In this document: positions 1 through 7,226 of the stretch, in pieces
How positions within the stretch are numbered: the first letter of the stretch is position 1
Layout: each line of letters starts with the position of its first letter
Source: DSWT01 sp035420085
Lineage (GTDB): Bacteria > Chloroflexota > Anaerolineae > B4-G1 > SLSP01
Length of the DNA stretch: 64,000 nucleotides
Reading direction: 5' to 3'
Assembly (NCBI GenBank): GCA_035420085.1
Contig: DAOLUH010000007.1
Location: forward strand, 1 to 64,000
Program-made: the position numbers and the translations under genes
The notes under the pieces: model-generated
What the model was told of the DNA's origin: nothing
Database searches by the model: none
Seen by the model: the letters and a program-made list of their open reading frames with translations, nothing else

Positions 1-88
1 CTTGTGCTACATTGAAAACATCGCGGGATGAATGTAGGGCAAACTGTTAGTTTGCCTCTGTCACAGGCTGACAGCTTGTGCTACATTG
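1..88. repeat. Small palindromic/direct repeat region
   Basis: The 14-mer CTTGTGCTACATTG occurs at 1-14 and again at 75-88. Between the copies lie two short inverted repeats: GGCAAACT/AGTTTGCC at 38-45 and 49-56 with a 3-nt loop, and CTGTC/GACAG at 58-62 and 70-74. The stretch looks like a dispersed intergenic repeat upstream of the lipoprotein gene. I cannot tell whether it extends left of the window or has a regulatory role. Confidence 0.45.
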
Positions 89-133
89 TCGGAGTTGAGC
101 CGCGGGTTCGGTTCCATTCTTGGGAGGATAAAT

Positions 134-1315
134 ATGAAATTGTGGTCCAGGTTATTCTGGCTGTTAGTGATTGTGTTGTTCACGGCAGGATGTGCGCGCG
201 TGGTAAAGGCCCCGGCAGGTGCGATAACAGCGCCGGCAGAAGCTAGCATTATACCAACGCCGGTGGCGCCCGAGGTTGCCGTCGGTAAGCTGGTGGTGGC
301 GGATGGGCGATTGGCGTCGCCGTTTCCGAGCCTGGCGTTGGGGTTCAGCGGCGGCGTGAACGGAGTGGTTCTCACCATTACCGCGCAGGCCGGGGATGTG
401 GTGCACGCCGGTGATGTACTGGCGCAGTTGGACGATACAGAATTGCGCCGCGCCGTGGAGACCGCGCAACTGACCCTTGACCGCGCCACCCTCGACCGGG
501 AACGGGCGCAGGCGCAGTGGGAACGGGACGTCGCCGATGCGGAGCAATCGCTGGCCTCCGCGCAGCGGGCGCTGGAGTCGGCGCGCCTGCAATACTCCAG
601 TACCTCCGTCGAGGAAGCGCGCACCGCCCTCGAACGCGCGCGTCAGGCCGAGGCCGACGCCAAGAAAGCCTACGAGACCCCACTTTTTGGCAATTACACG
701 CCCGACGACGAACGTGAGCGTGATTACAAAGCCTGGCAGAACGCCATCCGCGAGCGCGAATTCGCCGAGATGCGCTTGAAAGACGCGCTCAACGCCCGTA
801 GCGTCCGCGCGCTGGACATCGAAGCCCGCGAGCAGGATGTCGTCCAGGCCGAGCGTAAACGCGCCGCCCTCGAAACCGGGATCGCGCCGAGCTACGCCCG
901 CGCCATCGAAGACGCCGAGCGTGAGTTGGCGAAGGCGCAGGCCGCGCTCAAGAACGCCGTACTCCTCGCGCCGTGGGATGCCATCGTCCTCTCGGTGGAC
1001 GTCGCGCCCAAAGCCACCGTCAGCGCAGGGACGCCCGTAATGACGCTGCTCAACATCGCCGACGGCCTGCGCTTCGTCTCCGAGAACCTCAGCGAGCAGC
1101 ACGTCGCCGCCCTGCGCCCGGGCCAGAAGGCCACGATCACCCTGCGCGCCTACCCGGAGACGCCGCTCGAAGGCGTCGTCGAAGCCATCATCCCCCAGGC
1201 GAAGGCGGCGCAAACCACCGACGCCCGCTTCACCGTCCACGTGCGCCTCGCGCCGACGGATCTCGCGCTGCTGCCGGGGTTGACGGGGCGCGCGGAGATT
1301 TTTACCGGGGAATAA
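134..1315 (+). CDS. HlyD/RND-type efflux adaptor lipoprotein
   Basis: Periplasmic-adaptor-like (membrane fusion) protein of 393 residues, expected to link an inner-membrane transporter to the cell envelope. The ATG at 134 is preferred over the in-frame ATG at 86 because GGGAGG lies 6 nt upstream and translation then begins directly with a signal sequence: a basic N-terminus, a hydrophobic run and a lipobox-like TAGC with Cys20. A biotinyl/lipoyl-like half (GDVVHAGDVLAQLDD) is followed by a long Ala/Glu/Arg-rich coiled coil (about residues 110-280), then the second lipoyl half (APWDAIVLSV) and a beta-barrel region (LRPGQKATITLRAYP). This is the usual HlyD order. No permease or ABC ATPase follows; a terminator sits 24 nt after the stop. 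If partners exist they are upstream of the window or unlinked. Family assignment is firm; the substrate is unknown. Confidence 0.88.
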   Translation: MKLWSRLFWLLVIVLFTAGCARVVKAPAGAITAPAEASIIPTPVAPEVAVGKLVVADGRLASPFPSLALGFSGGVNGVVLTITAQAGDVVHAGDVLAQLDDTELRRAVETAQLTLDRATLDRERAQAQWERDVADAEQSLASAQRALESARLQYSSTSVEEARTALERARQAEADAKKAYETPLFGNYTPDDERERDYKAWQNAIREREFAEMRLKDALNARSVRALDIEAREQDVVQAERKRAALETGIAPSYARAIEDAERELAKAQAALKNAVLLAPWDAIVLSVDVAPKATVSAGTPVMTLLNIADGLRFVSENLSEQHVAALRPGQKATITLRAYPETPLEGVVEAIIPQAKAAQTTDARFTVHVRLAPTDLALLPGLTGRAEIFTGE

Positions 1316-1338
1316 CAACACAATCCACCTAAACGCTT

Positions 1339-1364
1339 GCGCCGGATCGCAATCCGGCGCTTTT
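1339..1364 (+). terminator. Rho-independent terminator after the HlyD-type gene
   Basis: A perfect 9-bp GC-rich stem (GCGCCGGAT 1339-1347 with ATCCGGCGC 1352-1360) closes a 4-nt loop and is followed directly by TTTTGTTTG. Confidence 0.85.
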
Positions 1365-1458
1365 GTTTGTCACTTTCGCAATTTTCACTATACTGTCGTG
1401 CAATAAGAACGTGCGGAGGCAATGGCATGGCGAGAGGATTACTTGTCTTGCGATGATC

Positions 1459-1546
1459 AAACCTGACAGGTTTCAGAAAACCTGTCAGGTTTGCGCGACG
1501 GGAACTTTCTTCACAGTCCTGTCAGGTTATTCTAAACCTGCCAGGT
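1459..1546. repeat. Two REP-like palindromes upstream of the RAYT
   Basis: The first copy is a perfect 15-bp inverted repeat (AAACCTGACAGGTTT 1459-1473, AAACCTGTCAGGTTT 1478-1492) with loop CAGA. The second (about 1518-1545, CCTGTCAGG ... CCTGCCAGG) is degenerate. Each arm holds the core ACCTGACAGGT. The same core recurs downstream of the transposase and inside the restriction gene at 21906-21940, so this is a dispersed family. RAYT transposases typically sit between inverted REP copies, as here. Confidence 0.85.
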
Positions 1547-1559
1547 CTTAGGAGGCACA

Positions 1560-2189
1560 ATGTCAAATCCTGTTCCAATCCAATATGGCAAGTTCTATCA
1601 CATCTACAACCGGGGTATCAATGGTGAAAACCTTTTCGTCGAAGAACGCAACTATCGCTATTTCTTACAACTTTATATACAGCACATCCATCCGGTGGCG
1701 AATACGTATGCTTACTGCTTGCTGCGGAATCACTTCCATCTGTTGGTGCGGATGAAAACGGTGACAGAATTTGAGCAAGACCTGTCAGGTGGAACGAATG
1801 AAACTTGCCAGAACATGACCCCTTTGAAGCCGCCGCACCAATACTTTTCCAATTTCTTCAACGCTTACACCAAATCGATCAACAAAGCCTATGGGCGTAC
1901 CGGTGCGTTGTTCGAACGCCCGTTCCGGCGCGTCGAAGTTATTGGGAAAACGTATTTCAAGAATGTTGTTGCCTATATTCACCGCAACCCACAACATCAC
2001 GGCTTTGTTGATGACTTTCGGGAATGGCCTTATTCCTCGTATGATGTAGTTCTCACCGAAAAGCCTACGCGCCTTCAACGTGATGTAGTTCTGGATTGGT
2101 TTGGCGGCCCCCAGGAGTTTTTGGATATGCAGCAGTCGTCTGTGACTTTGGCGGCTCTGTTCACGTTGGAAGATGATTTTCACACCTGA
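1560..2189 (+). CDS. REP-associated tyrosine transposase (RAYT, Y1/IS200-like)
   Basis: A single-strand HUH endonuclease of the RAYT branch, which processes REP hairpins. The 209 residues show an N-terminal YHIYNRG segment, the metal-binding HUH motif NHFHLLV (His58 and His60), the GRTGALFERPFRR block and the YIHRNP block that carries the likely catalytic Tyr. The ATG at 1560 has AGGAGG 4 nt upstream. REP palindromes flank it on both sides and its TGA stop (2187-2189) lies inside the first downstream repeat. A half-REP (GACCTGTCAGGT, 1779-1790) is embedded in the coding sequence between the HUH and C-terminal blocks and encodes Asp-Leu-Ser-Gly. The frame is intact, so the enzyme could be active. 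I see no second transposase gene and no IS ends. Confidence 0.9.
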   Translation: MSNPVPIQYGKFYHIYNRGINGENLFVEERNYRYFLQLYIQHIHPVANTYAYCLLRNHFHLLVRMKTVTEFEQDLSGGTNETCQNMTPLKPPHQYFSNFFNAYTKSINKAYGRTGALFERPFRRVEVIGKTYFKNVVAYIHRNPQHHGFVDDFREWPYSSYDVVLTEKPTRLQRDVVLDWFGGPQEFLDMQQSSVTLAALFTLEDDFHT

Positions 2190-2441
2190 CAGGTCTTCCG
2201 AGACCTGGCCGCATCCAGACCTGTCAGGTTTCAGAAAACCTGACAGGTCTGATACCCACCGCCGGAAAAAGGTTGTCTTGCAGTCACACCTGACAGGTCT
2301 TCCGAGACCTGTCAGGTGTGGCGAGCTGGTCGCGTCCAGACCTGTCAGGTTTCAGAAAACCTGACAGGTCTGATACCCACCGCCGGAAAAAGGTTGTCTT
2401 GCAGTCACACCTGACAGGTCTTCCGAGACCTGTCAGGTGTG
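2184..2441. repeat. REP array, about two 121-bp tandem units
   Basis: Between the convergent RAYT and ABC-F genes lie five palindromes built on ACCTGACAGGT. Two perfect 15-bp stems with loop CAGA sit at 2217-2250 and 2338-2371. Two perfect 16-bp stems with loop TCCG sit at 2285-2320 and 2406-2441. One degenerate copy starts at 2184. The whole block repeats with a 121-bp period (2217 to 2338; 2285 to 2406), including a unique spacer containing CCGCCGGAAAAAGG. The stop codons of both flanking genes lie inside the array. The stems could also act as bidirectional terminators, but there are no T-runs. Confidence 0.92.
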
Positions 2442-4109
2442 GACACGTCGTACCCGCTGGTAATCCTCCAAGTCCACATACCCCTTCACCGTTCCCTCTT
2501 CCACTGCCCACACGCCCGTCGCAAACTGCCGGATGAAATACCGGTCGTGCACCACGGCCAGCACCGTCCCTTCGAAGGCCGTCATTGCCTGCTCAAAGCT
2601 GGCGCGGCTGGGGATGTCCAGGTGGTTGATCGGCTCGTCGAGCAGCAGGCAGTTGCAGCCGCTCGCCACCAGACGCGCGAGCACCAACCGCGCGCGTTCG
2701 CCGTAGCTCAGGTTGCGCACCGGTGTGAAGACGTCGTCCCCCGCGAAGAGGAAGTAGTGCAGGAACGAGCGCACGTCGGTGTCGGACATCGTCGCCGCCT
2801 GGCGCAGCGTGTCGAAGGGCGTGCTGGCGGGATCGAGGTTCTCCTGCTCCTGGGCGTAATAGCCGAGTTTGACGTTCGCGCCCAGGCGGATCGCGCCAGC
2901 GAGCGGTTCGATCTGCCCGGTGATAGCGCGCAGCAGCGTCGTTTTGCCGCAGCCGTTCGGCCCGATGAGCGCCACGCGCTCGCCTTGCCGCAGCGTTTGA
3001 TTGACGTCGCTGACCAACGGGACGCTATTGTACCCCACGGCGACATCCCGCAGGCGTAGCACGTCTTGCCCGCTCTCCGGCGTGTCCACGAATTCCAGCT
3101 TCATCCGCCAGGTGGAGGCGGGCTTTTCCACGCGATCCTCGCTCTCCTGGTAGCGTTCAAGCCGCTTTTCGCGCGACGTGGCCTTCTTGGCGACTTTCTT
3201 TGCGTAGCGACGGGTGGTGGGATCGCCGGGCGTGGTGGTCAGTTCGACGCTCATCGCCTGCATCTTCGTGCGGTGGATGTCGGCCTGCATCCGGCGGATC
3301 TCGGCCTGCTCATCGCGCCATTGCGCCCACTGTTTCTCACGCTGGCGCGTCCACGCTTCGATGTAGGCGGAGTAGTTGCCGGTGTACGCAGTGACGGTGT
3401 GCGTGAGCGGGTCGAGGTCGAGGATTTGGGTGACGGTGTTATCCAGGAACGCGCGGTCGTGCGAGACGATGAGCGCCGCGCCCCGGTACGCTCGCAGCCA
3501 GCCTTCCAGCCATTCCAACGCGCCGATGTCCAGGTGATTGGTGGGTTCATCCAGCAGGAGCGCCTGCGGGTTTTGGATGAGCAGCCGCGCCAGGCCGATC
3601 CGCGTCTTCTGCCCGCCGCTGAGGTGGCGCACGGGCGTGTCGAGCGGCACGTCGTCCAGGTCCAGCCCCGCGAGGATGGCCTTGACCTCGTGAGTGGGGA
3701 TTTGTCGCGCCGCCAGGTGTTCCAGGTCAGCCAGCGCCTCGCCGTAGGCGTCCATAAGCCGCGTCTGTTCCGCGCCCTCGGCGGCGGCGAGCGCGTCCGC
3801 CAGGTCAGCCACGTCGCGCTCAAGCTGTTCCAGCGCGATCTCCTCGGCACGCAGGATGTGGTCCAGCGTGGCGTTCTCGTCATAGACAAGCCCCTGTTCC
3901 AGATAGCCCACGCGCAAGTCGGGCGGATCGCGCTGCATGGAACCGCTGTCCGCCATCTCCTGCCCGGTGATGATGCGCAGCAGCGTCGTCTTCCCGCAGC
4001 CGTTCGGCCCGATGAGTCCCACGCGCTCGCCGGGATTTAGCGTAAATGTGACGCCGTCCAGAATGAGGGCGTCGCCGTAGTGTTTGGTGATATTTGATAC
4101 TTGTAGCAT
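2433..4109 (-). CDS. ABC-F family ATPase (ribosome-associated)
   Basis: Soluble twin-ATPase protein of 558 residues without membrane segments. ABC-F proteins act on ribosomes, either as translation factors (EttA, Uup) or as antibiotic-resistance ribosome-protection proteins (Vga, Msr, VmlR). Both halves carry Walker A GPNGCGKTT (first at residues 34-42). The signatures are LSGGQKTR in the first half and a divergent LSYGERAR in the second; the Walker B segments are LLLDEPTNHLD and LLLDEPINHLD. A charged linker rich in Arg/Lys/Glu joins the halves. The start is ATG at 4109 with a GAGG-like site upstream. About 210 nt upstream on the same strand lie a terminator, a 21-codon ORF and a consensus promoter, which suggests attenuation control as reported for some antibiotic-resistance ABC-F genes. 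The C-terminal codons and stop run into a REP palindrome. The subfamily is not resolvable by eye. Confidence 0.93.
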   Translation of the reverse strand: MLQVSNITKHYGDALILDGVTFTLNPGERVGLIGPNGCGKTTLLRIITGQEMADSGSMQRDPPDLRVGYLEQGLVYDENATLDHILRAEEIALEQLERDVADLADALAAAEGAEQTRLMDAYGEALADLEHLAARQIPTHEVKAILAGLDLDDVPLDTPVRHLSGGQKTRIGLARLLIQNPQALLLDEPTNHLDIGALEWLEGWLRAYRGAALIVSHDRAFLDNTVTQILDLDPLTHTVTAYTGNYSAYIEAWTRQREKQWAQWRDEQAEIRRMQADIHRTKMQAMSVELTTTPGDPTTRRYAKKVAKKATSREKRLERYQESEDRVEKPASTWRMKLEFVDTPESGQDVLRLRDVAVGYNSVPLVSDVNQTLRQGERVALIGPNGCGKTTLLRAITGQIEPLAGAIRLGANVKLGYYAQEQENLDPASTPFDTLRQAATMSDTDVRSFLHYFLFAGDDVFTPVRNLSYGERARLVLARLVASGCNCLLLDEPINHLDIPSRASFEQAMTAFEGTVLAVVHDRYFIRQFATGVWAVEEGTVKGYVDLEDYQRVRRVHT

Positions 4110-4119
4110 AGAGACCTCG

Positions 4120-4140
4120 TAAAACGTGAAGCGTAAAACG
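4120..4140. repeat. TRAARCG heptamer array, 3 units
   Basis: Three head-to-tail heptamers (TAAAACG, TGAAGCG, TAAAACG) lie immediately upstream of the ABC-F start codon. The same unit recurs at 22462-22545, 41258-41292 and, inverted, inside a gene at 45324-45372. Confidence 0.85.
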
Positions 4141-4310
4141 TAATTTCTGATGTGTGATTGGGTATGTTAACTCGTACCAATCTTCAATTCCTGACCGCTG
4201 AAAGCCGACAACTGATCGCTATTTGCGTATCATGCCCTGTCTCCTCGCAAAAGTCGTGAATGATACTCATTTTATCGTCCATTTCCCTATCCGTGGTGAT
4301 CCCCCGCGAC

Positions 4311-4344
4311 AAACGAAAAGGCCGTGAGCAATGCCCACGGCCTT
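4311..4344 (-). terminator. Terminator between leader ORF and ABC-F gene
   Basis: Read on the reverse strand, AAGGCCGTG (4344-4336) pairs perfectly with CACGGCCTT (4326-4318) around a 9-nt loop, followed by TTTTCGTTTG. It starts 30 nt after the stop codon of the 21-codon leader and lies about 200 nt upstream of the ABC-F start. It is well placed to be a conditional terminator. I could not identify a convincing competing antiterminator by eye. Confidence 0.8.
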
Positions 4345-4373
4345 GTGATAACCTGCTTATGATGGAACAGACG

Positions 4374-4439
4374 TCAGGACTGCAATCCAAACAGGGATGT
4401 GGCTTGCCCGTTGTGGAAAACGCCCTGCATCTCTGTCAT
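4374..4439 (-). CDS. Putative 21-residue leader peptide
   Basis: Short ORF with ATG at 4439-4437 and TGA at 4376-4374. It is preceded 8 nt upstream by a strong ribosome binding site, GGGAGG (4453-4448 on the reverse strand), and lies about 60 nt downstream of a consensus promoter. The peptide begins MTEMQGVFHNGQ and ends GLQS. It resembles no family I know. Its position between promoter and terminator, upstream of an ABC-F gene, fits a sensor ORF whose stalled ribosome controls termination. This is inferred from layout only. Confidence 0.6.
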   Translation of the reverse strand: MTEMQGVFHNGQATSLFGLQS

Positions 4440-4502
4440 TCCTGTTTCCTCCCTGCGAATTGCGAATTAAGAGTTAAGAATAATGAATCATCTTCGGCTG
4501 AG

Positions 4503-4530
4503 ATTATACGTTCTATTGTAAGATTGTCAA
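4503..4530 (-). promoter_or_regulatory. Consensus sigma-70-type promoter for the ABC-F leader
   Basis: The reverse strand reads TTGACA (4530-4525), 16 nt, TATAAT (4508-4503): exact matches to both hexamers. Transcription would start near 4496 and run through the leader ORF to the terminator at 4344-4311. It is the best promoter I found in the window. Confidence 0.85.
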
Positions 4531-4599
4531 ACGTCTATTGATTTGATGTTTGGGCTTGCCAAGCCCGCCCTCTCGCCTTCCAAAAACTGCAATATATCA

Positions 4600-4925
4600 T
4601 CAACCATAAGGAATATCGTCGCGCAGTATGGCTAACCGTTGTATGAGACGCTGCCGCATTTTGCAAAAGGCGTTCCATTCCATATAGTCTGGACTATCGG
4701 TCAACTGTCCAGCCTGATAGCGCGTCCAGAATGTTTCTGAGGTCATCCCATAGTGCTGCTCGAAGGTACGGAGGCGGCTTTCGAGCCGCGCCAGATCGGT
4801 CTCATCGCGCACAATCTGGTGGTCAATGATCTTGTGCAAAGCTTATCCACCAGCGGGTTACGATACCCGGCTTCGTAAAAATGCGTTAGACGCTGTAAGA
4901 CCTGAAGGGAGGCCTGAACTGTCAT
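4600..4925 (-). pseudogene. Small alpha-helical protein, apparently frameshifted
   Basis: Two reading frames together look like one gene of about 108 codons. The first part begins at ATG 4925 (MTVQASLQVLQRLTHFYEAG...) and reads sensibly to about 4840. The rest continues in another frame from about 4839 (KIIDHQIVRDETDLARLE...) to the stop at 4600. The downstream piece alone would need a TTG start with no clear ribosome binding site. The predicted product is charged and helical, with residues such as FEQHYGMTSETFWTRYQAG and an ILRD end. It reminds me of small antitoxin-like proteins paired with a toxin, but no toxin gene is adjacent. The shift may be a real mutation, a recoding site or a sequencing error near 4835-4850. 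Confidence 0.5.
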
Positions 4926-5008
4926 CGCTGTACCCTTTGTGCTTGTCGTGATATTCTCAATTATAGATTCATAACCCGGTGAAATCAAGCAGAAGACGGG
5001 TTCTTTTA

Positions 5009-5827
5009 TTATCCCATCCAGAAACGGAACAGCTTGAGGCCCTCGCGGACGAGGGTGAAATCCAGCCGGAATTGCAGGCCGATGAGGATGATCCACTGCC
5101 AGAAGCCCCGGCTGACGGCGGTGTTGTTCATAAAGAAGATGAGAATGAGCATAAAGGTGAGGCCGCTCATCGCGCGCGCTGTCCGCGCTGCGCTGGCAGG
5201 CAGCACGATTTCCAGGATGCCCCAACCATCGAAGCCGGGGATGGGAATGAGATTGAAAAACAAGCCGGTGAGTTGCAGGAAGGCGAGCAGTGCGATGCCG
5301 GCCCAGAAGTCGCGGTGGGCGAGCATCCCGGCGCGCGCCAGCCCGGTGATGAACGGCAGCAGCAGGACGAAGGCGCACACTGCGGTCGCAGCGGGGCCGG
5401 CGGCGGAGGTGAGGCCGCGCTTTAGCTTGCTCCTGATCGCCCCTGCGTTGATGTACACCGCACCGCCCGGCAAGCCGATGCCGCCCATCGCCAGGTAGAG
5501 CAACGGCAGGACGATGCTGTAGGCGACGTGGGTGTATCTGAAGGGATTGAGTGTCAGGTAGCCTTTATTGACCACGCTCTTGTCGCCGCCCCAGTACGCT
5601 GCCAGCGCGTGCCCAAATTCGTGCAGCGACAGGCTGATCATCCACCCGCCGATGACGAAAAGCATGAACACCAGCGTCCTTAAGGCCGAGGGAAGGCCGC
5701 CGCGATAAATCAGCAACCCCGCGAGGGCCGTCCCGCCCACCATCGCGCCAAACACCGGGCTGATCTGCACTGGCGATTGTGGCTCCTGCGCTACCGAATA
5801 CACCGTATCTTCATCGAGAAAGTCCAT
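5009..5827 (-). CDS. Site-2 protease family (M50) membrane metalloprotease
   Basis: Multi-pass membrane protein of 272 residues. The zinc-binding motif HEFGH (His69, Glu70, His73) lies in a hydrophobic helix, and the third-ligand segment NLIPIPGFDGW follows in a later helix, the two hallmarks of M50 proteases. The N-terminus is hydrophilic and the protein lacks PDZ or CBS domains, so it belongs to the short YwhC-like type whose substrates are generally unknown. It starts at ATG 5827 and lies 44 nt downstream of alr on the same strand. The gap holds CTAACTC-type 7-nt repeats. Intramembrane cleavage activity is inferred from the motifs. Confidence 0.9.
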   Translation of the reverse strand: MDFLDEDTVYSVAQEPQSPVQISPVFGAMVGGTALAGLLIYRGGLPSALRTLVFMLFVIGGWMISLSLHEFGHALAAYWGGDKSVVNKGYLTLNPFRYTHVAYSIVLPLLYLAMGGIGLPGGAVYINAGAIRSKLKRGLTSAAGPAATAVCAFVLLLPFITGLARAGMLAHRDFWAGIALLAFLQLTGLFFNLIPIPGFDGWGILEIVLPASAARTARAMSGLTFMLILIFFMNNTAVSRGFWQWIILIGLQFRLDFTLVREGLKLFRFWMG

Positions 5828-5841
5828 TCCTTAGTCCCCAG

Positions 5842-5878
5842 TTCCCTCAGTCTTAACTCCTAACTCCTGACTCATAAC
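5842..5878. repeat. Short 7-nt-period repeats between alr and the M50 gene
   Basis: CTTAACT-CCTAACT-CCTGACT-CATAACG is a degenerate heptamer run in the 44-bp gap. The alr stop codon (TGA at 5874-5872 on the reverse strand) falls within it. Confidence 0.5.
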
Positions 5879-7056
5879 GCCCGCAGATACGCCGCCCACT
5901 GTTCCAGCCCTTCGTGCGGCGCGGGATAGTAGCCGTTGAGTTTGTAGACGCGCACGACCTGCGGCAGCAAGTGGGTCACGATCTCGTAATTGATCGTCTC
6001 GGCCCACCCGGCGACTTCCTCGGCGGTGATTTCGTCATCGCCTTGTCGCCCGATGGCGACGACTTCATCGCCCACATGCACATCCGGGATGTGCGTCACG
6101 TCAACGATCATCTGATCCATGCAGATGCGCCCGCAAATCGGCGCGCGCTGCCCGTGGATGAGCATCGCGCCGCGATTGGACGCCAGCCGCGAGTAGCCGT
6201 CGCCGTAGCCGAGCGAGATCAACGCCACCCGCATCGGCTTCTGCGCGATAAACGTGCGCCCGTAGCTGATGGAAGCGCCCGGTTTGAGGTCGCGCACGTG
6301 GATGACGGTGGTCTTCAGCGAGAGCGCGCGCTGCAAGGGGAAAGGCGGCATGCTGGCCGGCGAAGGCGCCATCCCGTAGATGAGCAGCCCCGGCCGGACT
6401 GCCGCCATGTGCGCCTCCGGCAACGTCACCAGACCGGCGCTGTTGCAGATGTGCGGCACCGGGATAGGATAGCCGAGGCGTTCCAGTTCGCCGAGCACCT
6501 CTCGGAAAAGCTCCAACTGGCGGCGAGCGTGGGTAAGGTCTTCCATATCGGCGGTGGCGAAGTGCGAGAACAGGCCCTCAATCTGCAAATTGGGCAGCGC
6601 GGCGATGTAGCGCACAAAGTCCACGACTTTTTCCGGTTCCAGGCCGTAGCGACTCATGCCTGTGTCAATTTTAACGTGAACGGGCGTCGGGCTTTCGGCG
6701 TGGGCCGAGATAAGCCGCGCAGTGTCCCAATCCACCAGCGTAGGCGTGATGCGGTGGCGCAACACCAGATCTACGCCCGAAGGCGGCGTGTGCCCCATCA
6801 GCAAAATCGGCGCGGTGATGCCGTCTTGCCGCAGCGTGACAGCGACCTGGATGCGGTGGGCGGCCAGGCGGCTGACGCCCGCTTCGAGGGCCGTGCGCGC
6901 GATGGGCAGCAGGCCGTGACCATAAGCGTTCGCCTTCACGCTGGCGATAATCTCTGTGTTTGGGCCGACGAAGGTTTTGATCGCCCGCACATTGTGGGCG
7001 ATGGCATCCAGGTCAATCTCCGCCCACGTCACAACCCCGTCTGGAGGAATCATCAT
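5872..7056 (-). CDS. alr: Alanine racemase
   Basis: PLP enzyme that interconverts L- and D-alanine for peptidoglycan; cytoplasmic. The 394 residues match full family length. VKANAYGHG carries the PLP-binding Lys near the N-terminus, ISYGRTF has the second catalytic Tyr of the C-terminal beta domain, and SLGYGDGYSR and CGRICMDQMIVDV are typical Alr blocks. The ATG at 7056 has GAGGAG 6 nt upstream; a second ATG follows directly. It lies between purA (171 nt upstream) and the M50 gene on the same strand. One atypical spot is SRLAAHRIQ where many homologues have an acidic residue pair. Presence of alr implies a peptidoglycan-making cell. Confidence 0.96.
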   Translation of the reverse strand: MMIPPDGVVTWAEIDLDAIAHNVRAIKTFVGPNTEIIASVKANAYGHGLLPIARTALEAGVSRLAAHRIQVAVTLRQDGITAPILLMGHTPPSGVDLVLRHRITPTLVDWDTARLISAHAESPTPVHVKIDTGMSRYGLEPEKVVDFVRYIAALPNLQIEGLFSHFATADMEDLTHARRQLELFREVLGELERLGYPIPVPHICNSAGLVTLPEAHMAAVRPGLLIYGMAPSPASMPPFPLQRALSLKTTVIHVRDLKPGASISYGRTFIAQKPMRVALISLGYGDGYSRLASNRGAMLIHGQRAPICGRICMDQMIVDVTHIPDVHVGDEVVAIGRQGDDEITAEEVAGWAETINYEIVTHLLPQVVRVYKLNGYYPAPHEGLEQWAAYLRAL

Positions 7057-7086
7057 CCACGTCTCCTCAATTCTCTTTGGAATGGC

Positions 7087-7107
7087 GCGTGACCGTAAAG
7101 GTCACGC
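7087..7107. other. Perfect 8-bp hairpin upstream of alr
   Basis: GCGTGACC (7087-7094) and GGTCACGC (7100-7107) flank a 5-nt loop 31 nt before the alr start. There is no T-run on either strand, so it is not a simple terminator. It could be a palindromic binding site or a repeat remnant. Confidence 0.4.
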
Positions 7108-7176
7108 ATCATCCCATCATAACAGATTTTCGCCAGGTTTCCAGACGGTGTGGCAATCGCTTTATCTTTTCGCTCA

Positions 7177-7213
7177 CTGCCCCCGTCTCGGGGCAGGTGA
7201 GTCAGAAGTAAGC
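7177..7213. repeat. GC hairpin and tag, copy of a dispersed repeat
   Basis: CTGCCCC/GGGGCAG (7177-7183, 7190-7196) is followed by GTGAGTCAGAAGTAA. The same arrangement, a C-run/G-run palindrome followed by CTGAGCGGAAGTAA, makes up the array at 37115-37560. It lies between purA and alr and may also help end the purA transcript. Confidence 0.5.
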
Positions 7214-7226
7214 TGACGACTGAAAA

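Larger units (their letters stand above)
4110..4599. other. Leader region of the ABC-F gene
   Basis: This gene-poor stretch holds, in reverse-strand order: a GGGCTT/AAGCCC hairpin (4552-4566) after the frameshifted gene, a promoter (4503-4530), an A/T-rich direct-repeat tract (GAATTRA-like 7-mers near 4457-4490), a leader ORF (4374-4439), a terminator (4318-4344), a possible mini-ORF after AGGAG (Met-Ile-Arg-Lys-stop, near 4218-4232) and a 3-unit TRAARCG heptamer array (4120-4140) just before the ABC-F start. A 68-codon reverse-strand ORF across it (4184-4390) has no family features and is not called. Confidence 0.6.

Noticed and set aside
2184..2441. CRISPR array
   Set aside because: Repeats are perfect palindromes with loops and a 121-bp duplication, without regular unique spacers, and no cas gene is near.
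7177..7196. Simple intrinsic terminator for purA
   Set aside because: The stem is good but lacks a T-run on the reverse strand and matches a dispersed repeat, so it is listed as a repeat.
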